From: Woeseiaceae bacterium
GTDB taxonomy: Bacteria > Pseudomonadota > Gammaproteobacteria > Steroidobacterales > Woeseiaceae
DNA length: 7,532 nt
Direction of reading: 5' to 3'
NCBI GenBank assembly: GCA_022866645.1
Contig: JALHUQ010000004.1
Coordinates: 1-7,532, forward strand
Position numbers and translations under genes: made by a program. Within the stretch, counting starts at the first letter, position 1. Each line of letters starts with the position of its first letter. The notes under the pieces are model-generated. The model had not been told where the DNA came from. It ran no database searches and worked only from the letters and a program-made list of their open reading frames with translations. Below, piece by piece: positions 1-5,558 of this stretch.

Positions 1-873
1 AACCCAGGACGTTACGAATACCGAATAGCCGTGGCCGGTCGCCCAGCGCACAAACGAATTGTCCGGCTGAAGGTCGAGGATGTAGTACTTGTTGATCCAC
101 GGCGGAATGATCAGCAGCGGACGTCGGTAAACTTCGGCCGTGGTCGGCTCGTACTGGATGAGCTGCATGATGTCGTTTTGGTAAACGATCTTTCCCGGCG
201 TGGTAGCGACGTTGACGCCAAGCTCGAAAGCATTTTCGTCCGTCATCGCGATTTTCAATCTGCCGTCACCTGCTTTGATATCGCGGGTCAGGTTCTGCAT
301 GCCGCGGACCAGATTTTGTCCGCCGCTGTCGATCGTTTCCTTGATGACTTCGGGATTCGTCATTAGAAAATTGCTGGGCGACATCGCATCGGCAAGTTGT
401 TGTGTATGAAATTGAACTTTCTTCGCGTCGGCTTCGCTCAGACCTTCGATGTTTGACATCGTGTCCATAAGCCAGCGACTCGTGATCAGGTAAGACTGTT
501 TGATGAAATCGAATATCGGGTTTTCATCCCACTGTTCCGATTTGAAACGTCGGTCACCCTTGCCGGCCGTTGCAGTCGGCGCTGTTTTGTCGCCAAGCGC
601 CTTCATCGTCGCGCTCTGCCATAGCTCCATGTGTTGTTGCCACAATTCGAGGTTGGCTTTCATGAGCTTCGCCGGATCCGACACAAAGCTCTTCGCGCTA
701 TCCGCGAATGAGCCCATGACGTTGAATGGATCAAGCATCTTGCTGACCGCCTGCGGCGGCGTCGCGACGAGTTTTGCGAACGCCTGCTGATTCTTCTCAA
801 GCATCTGCATAAATTCGGTTGTCATAGCTGACATATCCGGCATGCCATTCGATTCGTTGGGTTTCTCGCTCAC
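1..873 (-). CDS. phaC: Class I poly(3-hydroxyalkanoate) synthase PhaC, N-terminal part (cut by window edge)
   Basis: The enzyme polymerises (R)-3-hydroxyacyl-CoA into PHA at the surface of storage granules. My translation gives 291 residues from a GTG start, open to the window edge. The N-terminal region of the family is clear: a variable helical part (residues 1-105), then DENPIFDFIKQSYLITSRWL (116-135), MTNPEVIKETIDSGGQNLVRG (171-191, a typical PhaC_N block), and the start of the alpha/beta-hydrolase fold at RPLLIIPPWINKYYILDLQP (251-270), ending at GYSVFVTSWV. The lipase-like box with the catalytic Cys, and the Asp and His, would lie outside the window, so catalytic integrity cannot be judged. 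The GTG was chosen because GGAG (881-884) stands 7 nt upstream, inside the end of phaR. The 4-nt gap to phaR implies co-transcription and probably translational coupling. Class I is preferred over class III because of the long N-terminal region. Confidence 0.95.
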   Translation of the reverse strand, partial: MSEKPNESNGMPDMSAMTTEFMQMLEKNQQAFAKLVATPPQAVSKMLDPFNVMGSFADSAKSFVSDPAKLMKANLELWQQHMELWQSATMKALGDKTAPTATAGKGDRRFKSEQWDENPIFDFIKQSYLITSRWLMDTMSNIEGLSEADAKKVQFHTQQLADAMSPSNFLMTNPEVIKETIDSGGQNLVRGMQNLTRDIKAGDGRLKIAMTDENAFELGVNVATTPGKIVYQNDIMQLIQYEPTTAEVYRRPLLIIPPWINKYYILDLQPDNSFVRWATGHGYSVFVTSWV

Positions 874-877
874 GGTG

Positions 878-1339
878 TTACTCCGTATCGTTATCGGAAG
901 GCTTCTTGCCGAGCATGGCATCCTGCATGGACTTCCATGCTTTCATGTTGGACGCCGCGATATCCTGAAGAGCCGTCAGTGGCAGGGTCGACATGGATGA
1001 GCGCATCTGTTCCTGAAGCTCGGCGTGTTGCGTGGAAAATGAATCGAAGCTCTTCAACAGATATTCGCCCATCATTTCCTGGATGGGATTGCCGTAAAGG
1101 CGGATGAGTCGCATCAGAAAAGTGGCGTCGAGCATGGGTCGCCCGCCCTGTTCCTGGTCAGCAATAATTTGCAGCAGGATAGCTCGGGTCAGGTCTTCGC
1201 CCGTCGTGTCGTCGACGATCTCGACGTCGTTGCCCGCGACGATCAGGCTGCGGATGCCGTCCAGCGTGATGTGCTTGCTGGTATTCGTATCGTACAGCCG
1301 GCGGTTGGAGTACTTCTTTATCAGGTGCGTTTCGGCCAT
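878..1339 (-). CDS. phaR: PHA synthesis regulator PhaR (DNA- and PHB-binding repressor)
   Basis: This is a 153-residue protein. The N-terminal PHB/PHA accumulation regulator DNA-binding domain is unmistakable: KKYSNRRLYDTNTSKHITLD at residues 8-27, followed by a PHB_acc domain at about 50-90 (EDLTRAILLQIIADQEQGG, then MLDATFLMRLIRLYGN). The C-terminus is polar and probably flexible. Known PhaR proteins repress phasin genes and often their own gene. They leave the DNA when they bind nascent PHA, so granule coat protein is made only when polymer exists. The ATG is set by GGAG at 1347-1350, 7 nt upstream. It lies just upstream of phaC (4-nt gap) and downstream of the phasin gene, an order different from the phaC-phaA-phaB-phaR order of Cupriavidus. 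The second half (residues 95-153) is less conserved. Confidence 0.95.
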   Translation of the reverse strand: MAETHLIKKYSNRRLYDTNTSKHITLDGIRSLIVAGNDVEIVDDTTGEDLTRAILLQIIADQEQGGRPMLDATFLMRLIRLYGNPIQEMMGEYLLKSFDSFSTQHAELQEQMRSSMSTLPLTALQDIAASNMKAWKSMQDAMLGKKPSDNDTE

Positions 1340-1361
1340 TGGCGTGCTCCGTTTTGCCTAT

Positions 1362-1390
1362 TGTATAAGCTGGAGTGACGCGCTTGACAA
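1362..1390 (-). promoter_or_regulatory. Candidate sigma-70 promoter for phaR-phaC
   Basis: On the minus strand TTGTCA (1385-1390) and TATACA (1362-1367) are separated by 17 bp, 5/6 and 4/6 matches to the consensus hexamers. Transcription would begin near 1355, leaving a short leader that contains the phaR Shine-Dalgarno. The -35 hexamer directly abuts the hairpin that ends the phasin transcript. This was found by eye only. Confidence 0.45.
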
Positions 1391-1417
1391 CAAGGCGCCC
1401 ATAGCCTGGGCGCCTTG
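1391..1417 (-). terminator. Hairpin after the phasin gene: terminator or attenuator
   Basis: CAAGGCGCCCA (1391-1401) and TGGGCGCCTTG (1407-1417) form a perfect 11-bp stem with a 5-nt loop, 20 bp past the phasin stop codon. On the minus strand the stem is followed by TTGTC rather than a long T-run, so termination may be partial. That would give abundant phasin mRNA and limited read-through into phaR-phaC. The stem is symmetric, so a plus-strand role cannot be excluded, but no plus-strand gene ends here. Confidence 0.6.
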
Positions 1418-1437
1418 CTGACTCAAAGCAATCTGAT

Positions 1438-1812
1438 TCAAGCAGCTTTCTTTGCAGACGCCGCAGCGGCTTTCTTGACAGGCTCTACAAAGTCCTTGTC
1501 GATCAGGTCGCTGGTTGTTTCCTGCAAAGATTTGCCTAGCTCGACATATTCAGTGGCGCGCTTGGTCACGAGCTCAGCGAATTCCTTCGTAGAAGCAACC
1601 TGCTGGTCGAACAACGCTTTGGGCTCGCGGACGTCAATCGTCAGTTTGGCCTGTGCTACGGCGAACTCAAGAACGTCACCGAAGAACGCGTAGTTCTTGC
1701 GTGCAACCTGTTCAAATGCCTCAACGGCCATGCCGTGGAACTGACGAACGGGCTCAAGGCCTTCTTTTTGCAGTGCGGTGAGTTTTTCAAATGTTTCATT
1801 AAATGCGGTCAT
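1438..1812 (-). CDS. phaP: Phasin family granule-coat protein
   Basis: This is a 124-residue, mostly helical amphipathic protein of the phasin family, which coats PHA granules and limits their size. Visible family features are the MTAFNETFEKLTALQKEG start, EPVRQFHGMAVEAFEQVARKN (family core, about residues 20-40), FGDVLEFAVAQAKLTIDVRE and KEFAELVTKRATEYVELGKS. The C-terminal tail PVKKAAAASAKKAA is rich in Lys and Ala, like the histone-like tails of some phasins, which could touch nucleic acid; that part is inference. The frame is open 26 codons further upstream, but the ATG at 1812 is preferred: AGGAG lies 8 nt before it and the family similarity begins there, while the upstream part would run through the promoter. 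It is followed by a hairpin and then phaR. Regulation by PhaR is likely from the repeats at 1839-1884. Confidence 0.93.
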   Translation of the reverse strand: MTAFNETFEKLTALQKEGLEPVRQFHGMAVEAFEQVARKNYAFFGDVLEFAVAQAKLTIDVREPKALFDQQVASTKEFAELVTKRATEYVELGKSLQETTSDLIDKDFVEPVKKAAAASAKKAA

Positions 1813-1838
1813 GGTTTTTGCTCCTGGGGGGCGGGTAT

Positions 1839-1884
1839 GTTTTGTGCGTTGCAAGATAATAACAAATGTATTGTGCAATGCAAG
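1839..1884. promoter_or_regulatory. Direct TGCA-rich repeats, candidate PhaR operator of the phasin gene
   Basis: Two 17-bp copies, GTTTTGTGCGTTGCAAG (1839-1855) and GTATTGTGCAATGCAAG (1868-1884), agree at 14 of 17 positions and start 29 bp apart, just under three helical turns. PhaR proteins are known to bind TGC/GCA-rich sites upstream of phasin genes. One copy overlaps the candidate phasin -35 and the other lies just past the -10, a usual arrangement for a repressor. Assignment to PhaR rests on position and base content. Confidence 0.55.
1856..1883 (-). promoter_or_regulatory. Candidate phasin promoter
   Basis: On the minus strand TTGCAT (1878-1883) and TATTAT (1856-1861) are 16 bp apart, 4/6 and 5/6 matches to the sigma-70 hexamers. 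The leader would be about 37 nt. Further AT-rich TATAAT-like words at 1898-1910 offer alternatives without a good -35, so the assignment is tentative. Confidence 0.4.
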
Positions 1885-1970
1885 AAGCATAGTATGAGTA
1901 TAATTATAATCGTTTTAAAAACAATATCTTACAGATCTTTTGATAAGTATAGGAGCTACCGCAGCGCGCA

Positions 1971-1984
1971 ATTTAGCGCTAAAT
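1971..1984. repeat. Perfect 14-bp palindrome in the phaP-dmpA intergenic region
   Basis: ATTTAGCGCTAAAT is its own reverse complement. It lies 112 bp before the aminopeptidase ATG, in the 284-bp region between the divergent phasin and aminopeptidase genes. It could be an operator of a dimeric regulator. The rest of the region holds an AT-rich block (about 1857-1950) with several TATAAT-like words on both strands. I found no convincing -35/-10 pair for the plus-strand gene and no small ORF with a good ribosome site. Confidence 0.35.
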
Positions 1985-2096
1985 ATGGCTTCCAGCGCCG
2001 CGATGCAGCAGAAATCGGCGGGCGCGTTTGGCTAAAGTAAGACATCGGCCACGCGCCCTACGTATGATTCCAGAACAATAACGACAGGCGCCTGGC

Positions 2097-3248
2097 ATGA
2101 AAAAACGATCCGACACCGACATCGAGCAAAGCGGTGAGCCTCGCGCCAGGGATCTGGGCATTCTCTTCGCGGGCACTACCGGACCCCTCAACGCGATAAC
2201 GGACGTCGCTGGCGTTACCGTTGGGCATACAACGCTGATCTCGGGAGGGGGAAAACTAAAGGTCGGGTCGGGGCCGGTGAGGACCGGCGTTACGGCGATC
2301 CATCCGCGTGGCAAGGTTTGCGACCCCGTCTTCGCAGCCTGGTATGCGCTGAACGGCAACGGCGAAATGACCGGCACGACATGGGTCGAAGAGTCAGGAT
2401 TTCTGGAGGGCCCGGTCCTGATCACGAACACCCATAGCGCCGGTGTTACCCGCGATGCCACGATTGAATGGCAATTCGCAAACAGCCTTTTTGACCCACT
2501 ACCCGATAACCCCGATGTTTTCTGGTCGCTGCCGGTGGTCGGTGAAACCTACGACGGCAATCTGAACGACATTAATGGTTTTCATGTTACGAAGAAGCAC
2601 GTATTCGATGCTCTCGAGTCCGCGACGGCAGGACGTGTCAGCGAGGGTAACGTCGGCGGCGGAACTGGAATGATATGCCACCAGTTCAAAGGCGGTATCG
2701 GAACGGCCTCCCGGCAAGTCACTATTTCAGATCGCGCCTGCACTGTCGGCGTCCTGGTGCAGGCGAATCACGGCTCAAGAGCAACCCTTACAATCGCCGG
2801 AGTCCCGCTCGGTGAAAAGCTGTCGGATCTCATGCCCAAATTCAGGCCGCTGGATCGCGATACGGGTTCAATCATTGTCATCGTCGCCACGGACGCCCCG
2901 TTGTTGCCACACCAGCTAAAGAGAATAGCGAAGCGTGTGCCGATCGGTATATCGAGAGTCGGCGGCTACGGCGCCAATTCATCCGGCGACATTTTTCTCG
3001 CGTTCTCCACGGCCAATTCCGGCGCTGGGGCTCGGAAGGGAATGGTCAAAACTGAAATGCTGCCGAACGATGCAATCAGTCCCTTGTTCCTGGCGACAGC
3101 CGAAGCCACAGAGGAGGCCATCGTCAACGCGCTGGTAGCGGCAAAGACGATGGTGGGTATCAATGGCAATACGGTGCACGCACTGCCGCAGGATCGTTTG
3201 ATCGAGATACTGAAAGCAGAGAATCGAATCTGCTCATCCCGGTGCTAG
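2097..3248 (+). CDS. DmpA/BapA-type self-cleaving aminopeptidase (peptidase family S58/P1)
   Basis: This is a 383-residue cytoplasmic protein without signal peptide. The family releases N-terminal residues from short peptides; members act on D-Ala-, L- or beta-amino-acid-starting peptides, so the substrate here is open. Family blocks are ARDLGILFAGTTGPLNAITD (17-36), VAGVTVGHTTLI, VRTGVTAIHPRG (61-72), LITNTHSAGVTRDA (108-121), NVGGGTGM (185-192) and VGVLVQANHGSR (217-228). Known DmpA cleaves itself between Gly249 and Ser250, making Ser the N-terminal nucleophile of a roughly 126-residue beta chain. Here G257-S258 in DTGSIIVIVATDAPL is the matching site and gives a beta chain of exactly 126 residues. 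Y152 and N224 are likely counterparts of the DmpA active-site Tyr and Asn. AGGCG at 2086-2090 is a modest ribosome site, set inside the 10-bp palindrome CAGGCGCCTG. It converges on aceA with a 19-bp gap. Its link to the PHA genes is unknown. Confidence 0.93.
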   Translation: MKKRSDTDIEQSGEPRARDLGILFAGTTGPLNAITDVAGVTVGHTTLISGGGKLKVGSGPVRTGVTAIHPRGKVCDPVFAAWYALNGNGEMTGTTWVEESGFLEGPVLITNTHSAGVTRDATIEWQFANSLFDPLPDNPDVFWSLPVVGETYDGNLNDINGFHVTKKHVFDALESATAGRVSEGNVGGGTGMICHQFKGGIGTASRQVTISDRACTVGVLVQANHGSRATLTIAGVPLGEKLSDLMPKFRPLDRDTGSIIVIVATDAPLLPHQLKRIAKRVPIGISRVGGYGANSSGDIFLAFSTANSGAGARKGMVKTEMLPNDAISPLFLATAEATEEAIVNALVAAKTMVGINGNTVHALPQDRLIEILKAENRICSSRC

Positions 3249-3267
3249 CGCTCCGGCCTGCGGCTCA

Positions 3268-4548
3268 CTACGCGACGAACTGTTGCTCCTCGGTGCTACC
3301 CGCCAACGCCGTTGTGGATGACAGGCCATCCATGATCGTGTTTTGCACGGCGTCGAAGTAGCCGGCACCAACAAAGGACTGGTGCTTGGTGGCGCGAAAA
3401 CCGAATTGCTCGTCCGAGAATTCCTGCTGTTGCAATTGCGAATAGGCGTACATGCCATCGGCCTTGTAGGCACGAGCCAGCCTGAACATGCTTGAGTTCA
3501 GTGCATGCCAGCCGGCCAGCGTGATGAACTGGAATTTGTAGCCCATCCTGCCTAGCTCCTCGCGGAAGCGACGCATCGTGTCGTCGTCGAGATTCGACTT
3601 CCAGTTGAAGGAGGGCGAACAGTTATAGGCAAGCAGCTGATCCGGGTACCTGGCGTGAATCGCATCGGCGAATTGTTGCGCCTGATCAAGATCCGGTTTC
3701 GACGTTTCGCACCAGATCATGTCAGCGTAGGGCGCATAGGCGAGTCCGCGAGCGATCGCCTGATCGATACCCGGCATGGTGCGGTAGAAACCTTCCGGCG
3801 TGCGTTCGCCCGTGATGAAAGGACGGTCGCGTTCGTCGATATCGGACGTAATCAGATTGGCTGCATCCGCGTCGGTTCGGGCCAGCAGTACTGTCGGCAC
3901 GCCCATAACATCAGCCGCGAGACGTGCAGAGCACAGCTTCGCAATGGCTTCACTGGTGGGAACGAGTACCTTGCCACCCATGTGTCCGCATTTTTTCGCG
4001 GAGGAGAGTTGATCTTCGAAATGTACACCGGCCGCGCCAGCCCGGATCATGGCCTTCATAAGCTCGAAGGCATTCAAGTTGCCACCGAACCCGGCCTCGG
4101 CATCGGCAATAATCGGGGCGAACCAGTCGATGCTGCTGTCATCATTCATCGCGTGTATTTCGTCGGTGCGCTGCAGAGCGTTGTTAATGCGTGAAACCAT
4201 TTTCGGCACCGAGTCGACGGGATACAGACTTTGATCCGGATACATTTCACCCGAGCTGTTGCCATCACCGGCGACCTGCCAGCCAGAACAATAGATTGCC
4301 TTGAGTCCGGCCTGAATTTCCTGGACCGCCTGATTACCGGTAAGCGCACCCAGTGCGCACACCGGCTGCTCCTGATTGACAAGGCGCCACAGCTTCTCGG
4401 CGCCGTGCCGTGCCAGCGTATGTTCGATCTGAACGGTGCCACGCAGCTTGACAACATCGGCCGCGCTGTAATTTCGAGCCATCCCTTTCCAACGCGGGCT
4501 GTCGTCCCATTCGGCCTGCAGCCGCTTGATCTGTTCGTGCTTGTTCAT
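3268..4548 (-). CDS. aceA: Isocitrate lyase
   Basis: A 426-residue enzyme that splits isocitrate into succinate and glyoxylate, the first step of the glyoxylate shunt used on acetate, fatty acids or PHA-derived C2 units. The catalytic loop KKCGHMGGK is intact at 185-193 with the active Cys at 187 (E. coli Cys195). Also visible are GWQVAGDGN (89-97), the metal-site segment IIADAEAGFGGNLNAFELMK (146-165), HFEDQ (176-180), LLARTDADAANL, WCETSKPD and NCSPSFNWK. Length matches the E. coli-type short form (about 430 residues). The start is firm: GGAG (4556-4559) lies 7 nt upstream and the ATG overlaps the TGA of the preceding gene (ATGA), indicating translational coupling. It is the last gene of a three-gene operon likely controlled by the divergent regulator at 5559. 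No malate synthase able to complete the shunt is present in the window. Confidence 0.98.
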   Translation of the reverse strand: MNKHEQIKRLQAEWDDSPRWKGMARNYSAADVVKLRGTVQIEHTLARHGAEKLWRLVNQEQPVCALGALTGNQAVQEIQAGLKAIYCSGWQVAGDGNSSGEMYPDQSLYPVDSVPKMVSRINNALQRTDEIHAMNDDSSIDWFAPIIADAEAGFGGNLNAFELMKAMIRAGAAGVHFEDQLSSAKKCGHMGGKVLVPTSEAIAKLCSARLAADVMGVPTVLLARTDADAANLITSDIDERDRPFITGERTPEGFYRTMPGIDQAIARGLAYAPYADMIWCETSKPDLDQAQQFADAIHARYPDQLLAYNCSPSFNWKSNLDDDTMRRFREELGRMGYKFQFITLAGWHALNSSMFRLARAYKADGMYAYSQLQQQEFSDEQFGFRATKHQSFVGAGYFDAVQNTIMDGLSSTTALAGSTEEQQFVA

Positions 4549-5081
4549 TTTAATTCTCCCATCACGGCTCGTGATGCCAGCACCACGACTCCGTCAGCAT
4601 CGGCAACCAGAAAATCGTCCTGTGTGATTCGTTCGCTGCCCACCCGTACCGGCAGGCCCCGTTTTCCGATACTGCGATTGATGCTCCTGCGTGGACTGGT
4701 CGCGAGGGCGAATACTGCAAGCGGTGTTTCCTTAAGTTCCGCAGAGTCTCTGACGGCTCCGTTGACAACGACGCCGGCCCAGCCATTGTCGACTGCGAGC
4801 TGTGCCAAACCGCCGCCGAGCATCGCGCAAGTACATGACCCCTGGTTATCGATCAGTAGTACGCGACCCGCGCCTGGTTCCTGCAACACTGCTTTAACCA
4901 ACGAGTTGTCGTCGAGAGTGGATACGATTTCGACCGGACCAGCACATCTGCTTTTGCCGCCGAAACTTCTGAACCAGCTGAGCAGAACTCTGGCCGCCGG
5001 GTTTGCATCACAGATATCCGCCGTTGCCGCTGCCGGCAGGTGCACATGTGATGTCGTTGATTCGAGCTGATGCAGTGTCAT
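4545..5081 (-). CDS. RraA-like protein (HMG/CHA aldolase, RraA superfamily)
   Basis: 178 residues from the ATG at 5081. The RraA fold is recognisable: TADICDAN near the N-terminus, FGG (40-42), GRVLLIDNQGS, LGGGLAQLAVDNGWAGVVVN (88-107), then GAVRD with R111 and D112, and a C-terminal DDFLVADADGVVVL block. The family includes the E. coli RNase E inhibitor RraA and class II 4-hydroxy-4-methyl-2-oxoglutarate aldolases/oxaloacetate decarboxylases. The catalytic Arg-Asp pair is present, whereas E. coli RraA has Arg-Gln, which favours a metal-dependent aldolase or decarboxylase. The first Asp of the aldolase motif D-x20-R-D is Gly here. The frame stays open to an ATG at 5132, but the 5081 start has GAGG 8 nt upstream (5090-5093), avoids a 29-nt overlap with the gene before it, and fits family length. 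Coupling to aceA suggests a 2-oxoacid such as oxaloacetate, pyruvate or glyoxylate as substrate or product (inference). Confidence 0.85.
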   Translation of the reverse strand: MTLHQLESTTSHVHLPAAATADICDANPAARVLLSWFRSFGGKSRCAGPVEIVSTLDDNSLVKAVLQEPGAGRVLLIDNQGSCTCAMLGGGLAQLAVDNGWAGVVVNGAVRDSAELKETPLAVFALATSPRRSINRSIGKRGLPVRVGSERITQDDFLVADADGVVVLASRAVMGELK

Positions 5082-5103
5082 TCCTGATGCCTCGTTGGTG
5101 TCT

Positions 5104-5427
5104 CTATGCGTGTAGCGGCAAATGGCCGCCATTTCTTGCGATGAACCTGTTATGTGTCACGTCCTGTTCGCTCCCTGTAGCGACGACTACGCGTTGATCG
5201 CCGCAGGCGAAGAGCAAGGTTGGATTTGCGCCATAGCCCAGCCATCCCAGAAACTGGCTGGAGTCAATGAGGCGGGTTATCTGGCCGTTTGCCAGGCGCG
5301 CGCGCAGCTCCGCATAAAAGAAAGGGACGGCCACGGAGTAATCGACTACCTCGCTGTGACTAGCTCCCTGCAGCGGCGCTATTTCGTCCAGGTACTGCGC
5401 CGTTTTGTTGCGTTCGCGTCTGTTCAC
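5104..5427 (-). CDS. Small protein resembling only the inserted domain of malate synthase G
   Basis: 107 residues from a GTG with a strong GGAGG (5433-5437) 5 nt upstream. Residues 10-85 align by eye with the region of malate synthase G (GlcB) just after its first barrel strand: YLDEIAPLQGASHSEVVDYS (12-31), LRARLANGQITRL (41-53) and SSQFLGWLGYGANPTLL (56-72) match the family pattern FLDE-PL--GS--DVV-, L--LANG--T-L, --QF-GY-G---APT-IL. I estimate about 30% identity over 70-odd positions, from recalled sequence. Nothing matches the catalytic barrel, so it cannot be an active malate synthase. It stops 22 bp before the RraA-like gene and is first in the aceA operon. It may be a relic of a deleted glcB or a domain kept for a new role. 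Flanking sequence shows no further malate synthase in any frame. The last about 20 residues are unrelated to the family. Confidence 0.65.
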   Translation of the reverse strand: MNRRERNKTAQYLDEIAPLQGASHSEVVDYSVAVPFFYAELRARLANGQITRLIDSSQFLGWLGYGANPTLLFACGDQRVVVATGSEQDVTHNRFIARNGGHLPLHA

Positions 5428-5462
5428 GTCATCCTCCGGTCTACACAGTGGTCAAAAAATCG

Positions 5463-5492
5463 TTGTGAAAATCTGTTCCTGAGCTTTATAGT
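5463..5492 (+). promoter_or_regulatory. Candidate promoter of the divergent regulator gene
   Basis: TTGTGA (5463-5468) and TATAGT (5487-5492) are 18 bp apart, 4/6 and 5/6 matches to sigma-70 hexamers. The -35 coincides with the inverted half-site. The three direct repeats would fall between the transcription start (about 5499) and the ATG at 5559, which suits autorepression. Found by eye. Confidence 0.4.
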
Positions 5493-5510
5493 ACGCAAGA
5501 ATACTATGAA

Positions 5511-5539
5511 ATTTCACAATAGAAATTTCACACTGTCAA
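5511..5539 (-). promoter_or_regulatory. Candidate promoter of the small protein-RraA-aceA operon
   Basis: On the minus strand a consensus TTGACA (5534-5539) is followed after 17 bp by TGAAAT (5511-5516, 4/6). Repeat 3 overlaps the -35, repeat 2 lies in the spacer and repeat 1 covers the -10, so a bound regulator would fully block RNA polymerase. The leader would be about 75 nt. The -10 match is weak. Confidence 0.38.
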
Positions 5540-5558
5540 TTTCACAAACGAGCTGACT

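Larger units (their letters stand above)
5463..5546. repeat. Phased operator: three AATTTCACA repeats at 14-bp intervals plus an inverted half-site
   Basis: AATTTCACA occurs at 5510-5518, 5524-5532 and 5538-5546, start to start exactly 14 bp; the first two extend to GAAATTTCACA. An inverted copy, TTGTGAAAAT (reverse complement ATTTTCACAA), lies at 5463-5472. All are in the 131-bp spacer between the aceA operon and the divergent regulator gene. Such repeats are the likely binding sites of that regulator. Fourteen bp is not a whole helical turn, so successive sites sit on different faces of the DNA. Confidence 0.7.

Noticed and set aside
1813..1890. N-terminal extension of the phasin to an ATG at 1890
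   Set aside because: It would run through the candidate promoter and operator, has no family similarity, and the ATG at 1812 has a clear AGGAG.
1898..1910. TATAAT words as a promoter for the plus-strand aminopeptidase
   Set aside because: No acceptable -35 hexamer at 16-18 bp, and the leader would be nearly 190 nt; AT-richness alone explains the matches.
1979..2461. Minus-strand open frame of 160 codons
   Set aside because: Antisense to the start of the aminopeptidase gene, Pro/Arg-rich translation typical of a shadow frame, no family features.
3240..3300. Short repeat CGGTGCTAGC / CGGTGCTACC around the dmpA-aceA junction
   Set aside because: About ten bases with a mismatch and no symmetry; it forms no convincing terminator stem and is within chance expectation.
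3655..4194. Plus-strand open frame of 179 codons
   Set aside because: Antisense to isocitrate lyase and without any domain-like pattern.
4231..5070. Plus-strand open frame of 279 codons
   Set aside because: It lies wholly opposite the confidently identified aceA and RraA-like genes, has no recognisable domain and no good ribosome site; a shadow frame.
5082..5132. Upstream ATG at 5132 for the RraA-like gene
   Set aside because: It would overlap the previous gene by 29 nt, lacks a good ribosome site and adds 17 residues not typical of the family; the ATG at 5081 has GAGG at 8 nt.
5122..5556. Plus-strand open frame of 144 codons across the small gene and the spacer
   Set aside because: Antisense to the malate synthase G-like protein and running through the repeat operator; its translation shows no domain and it lacks a ribosome site.
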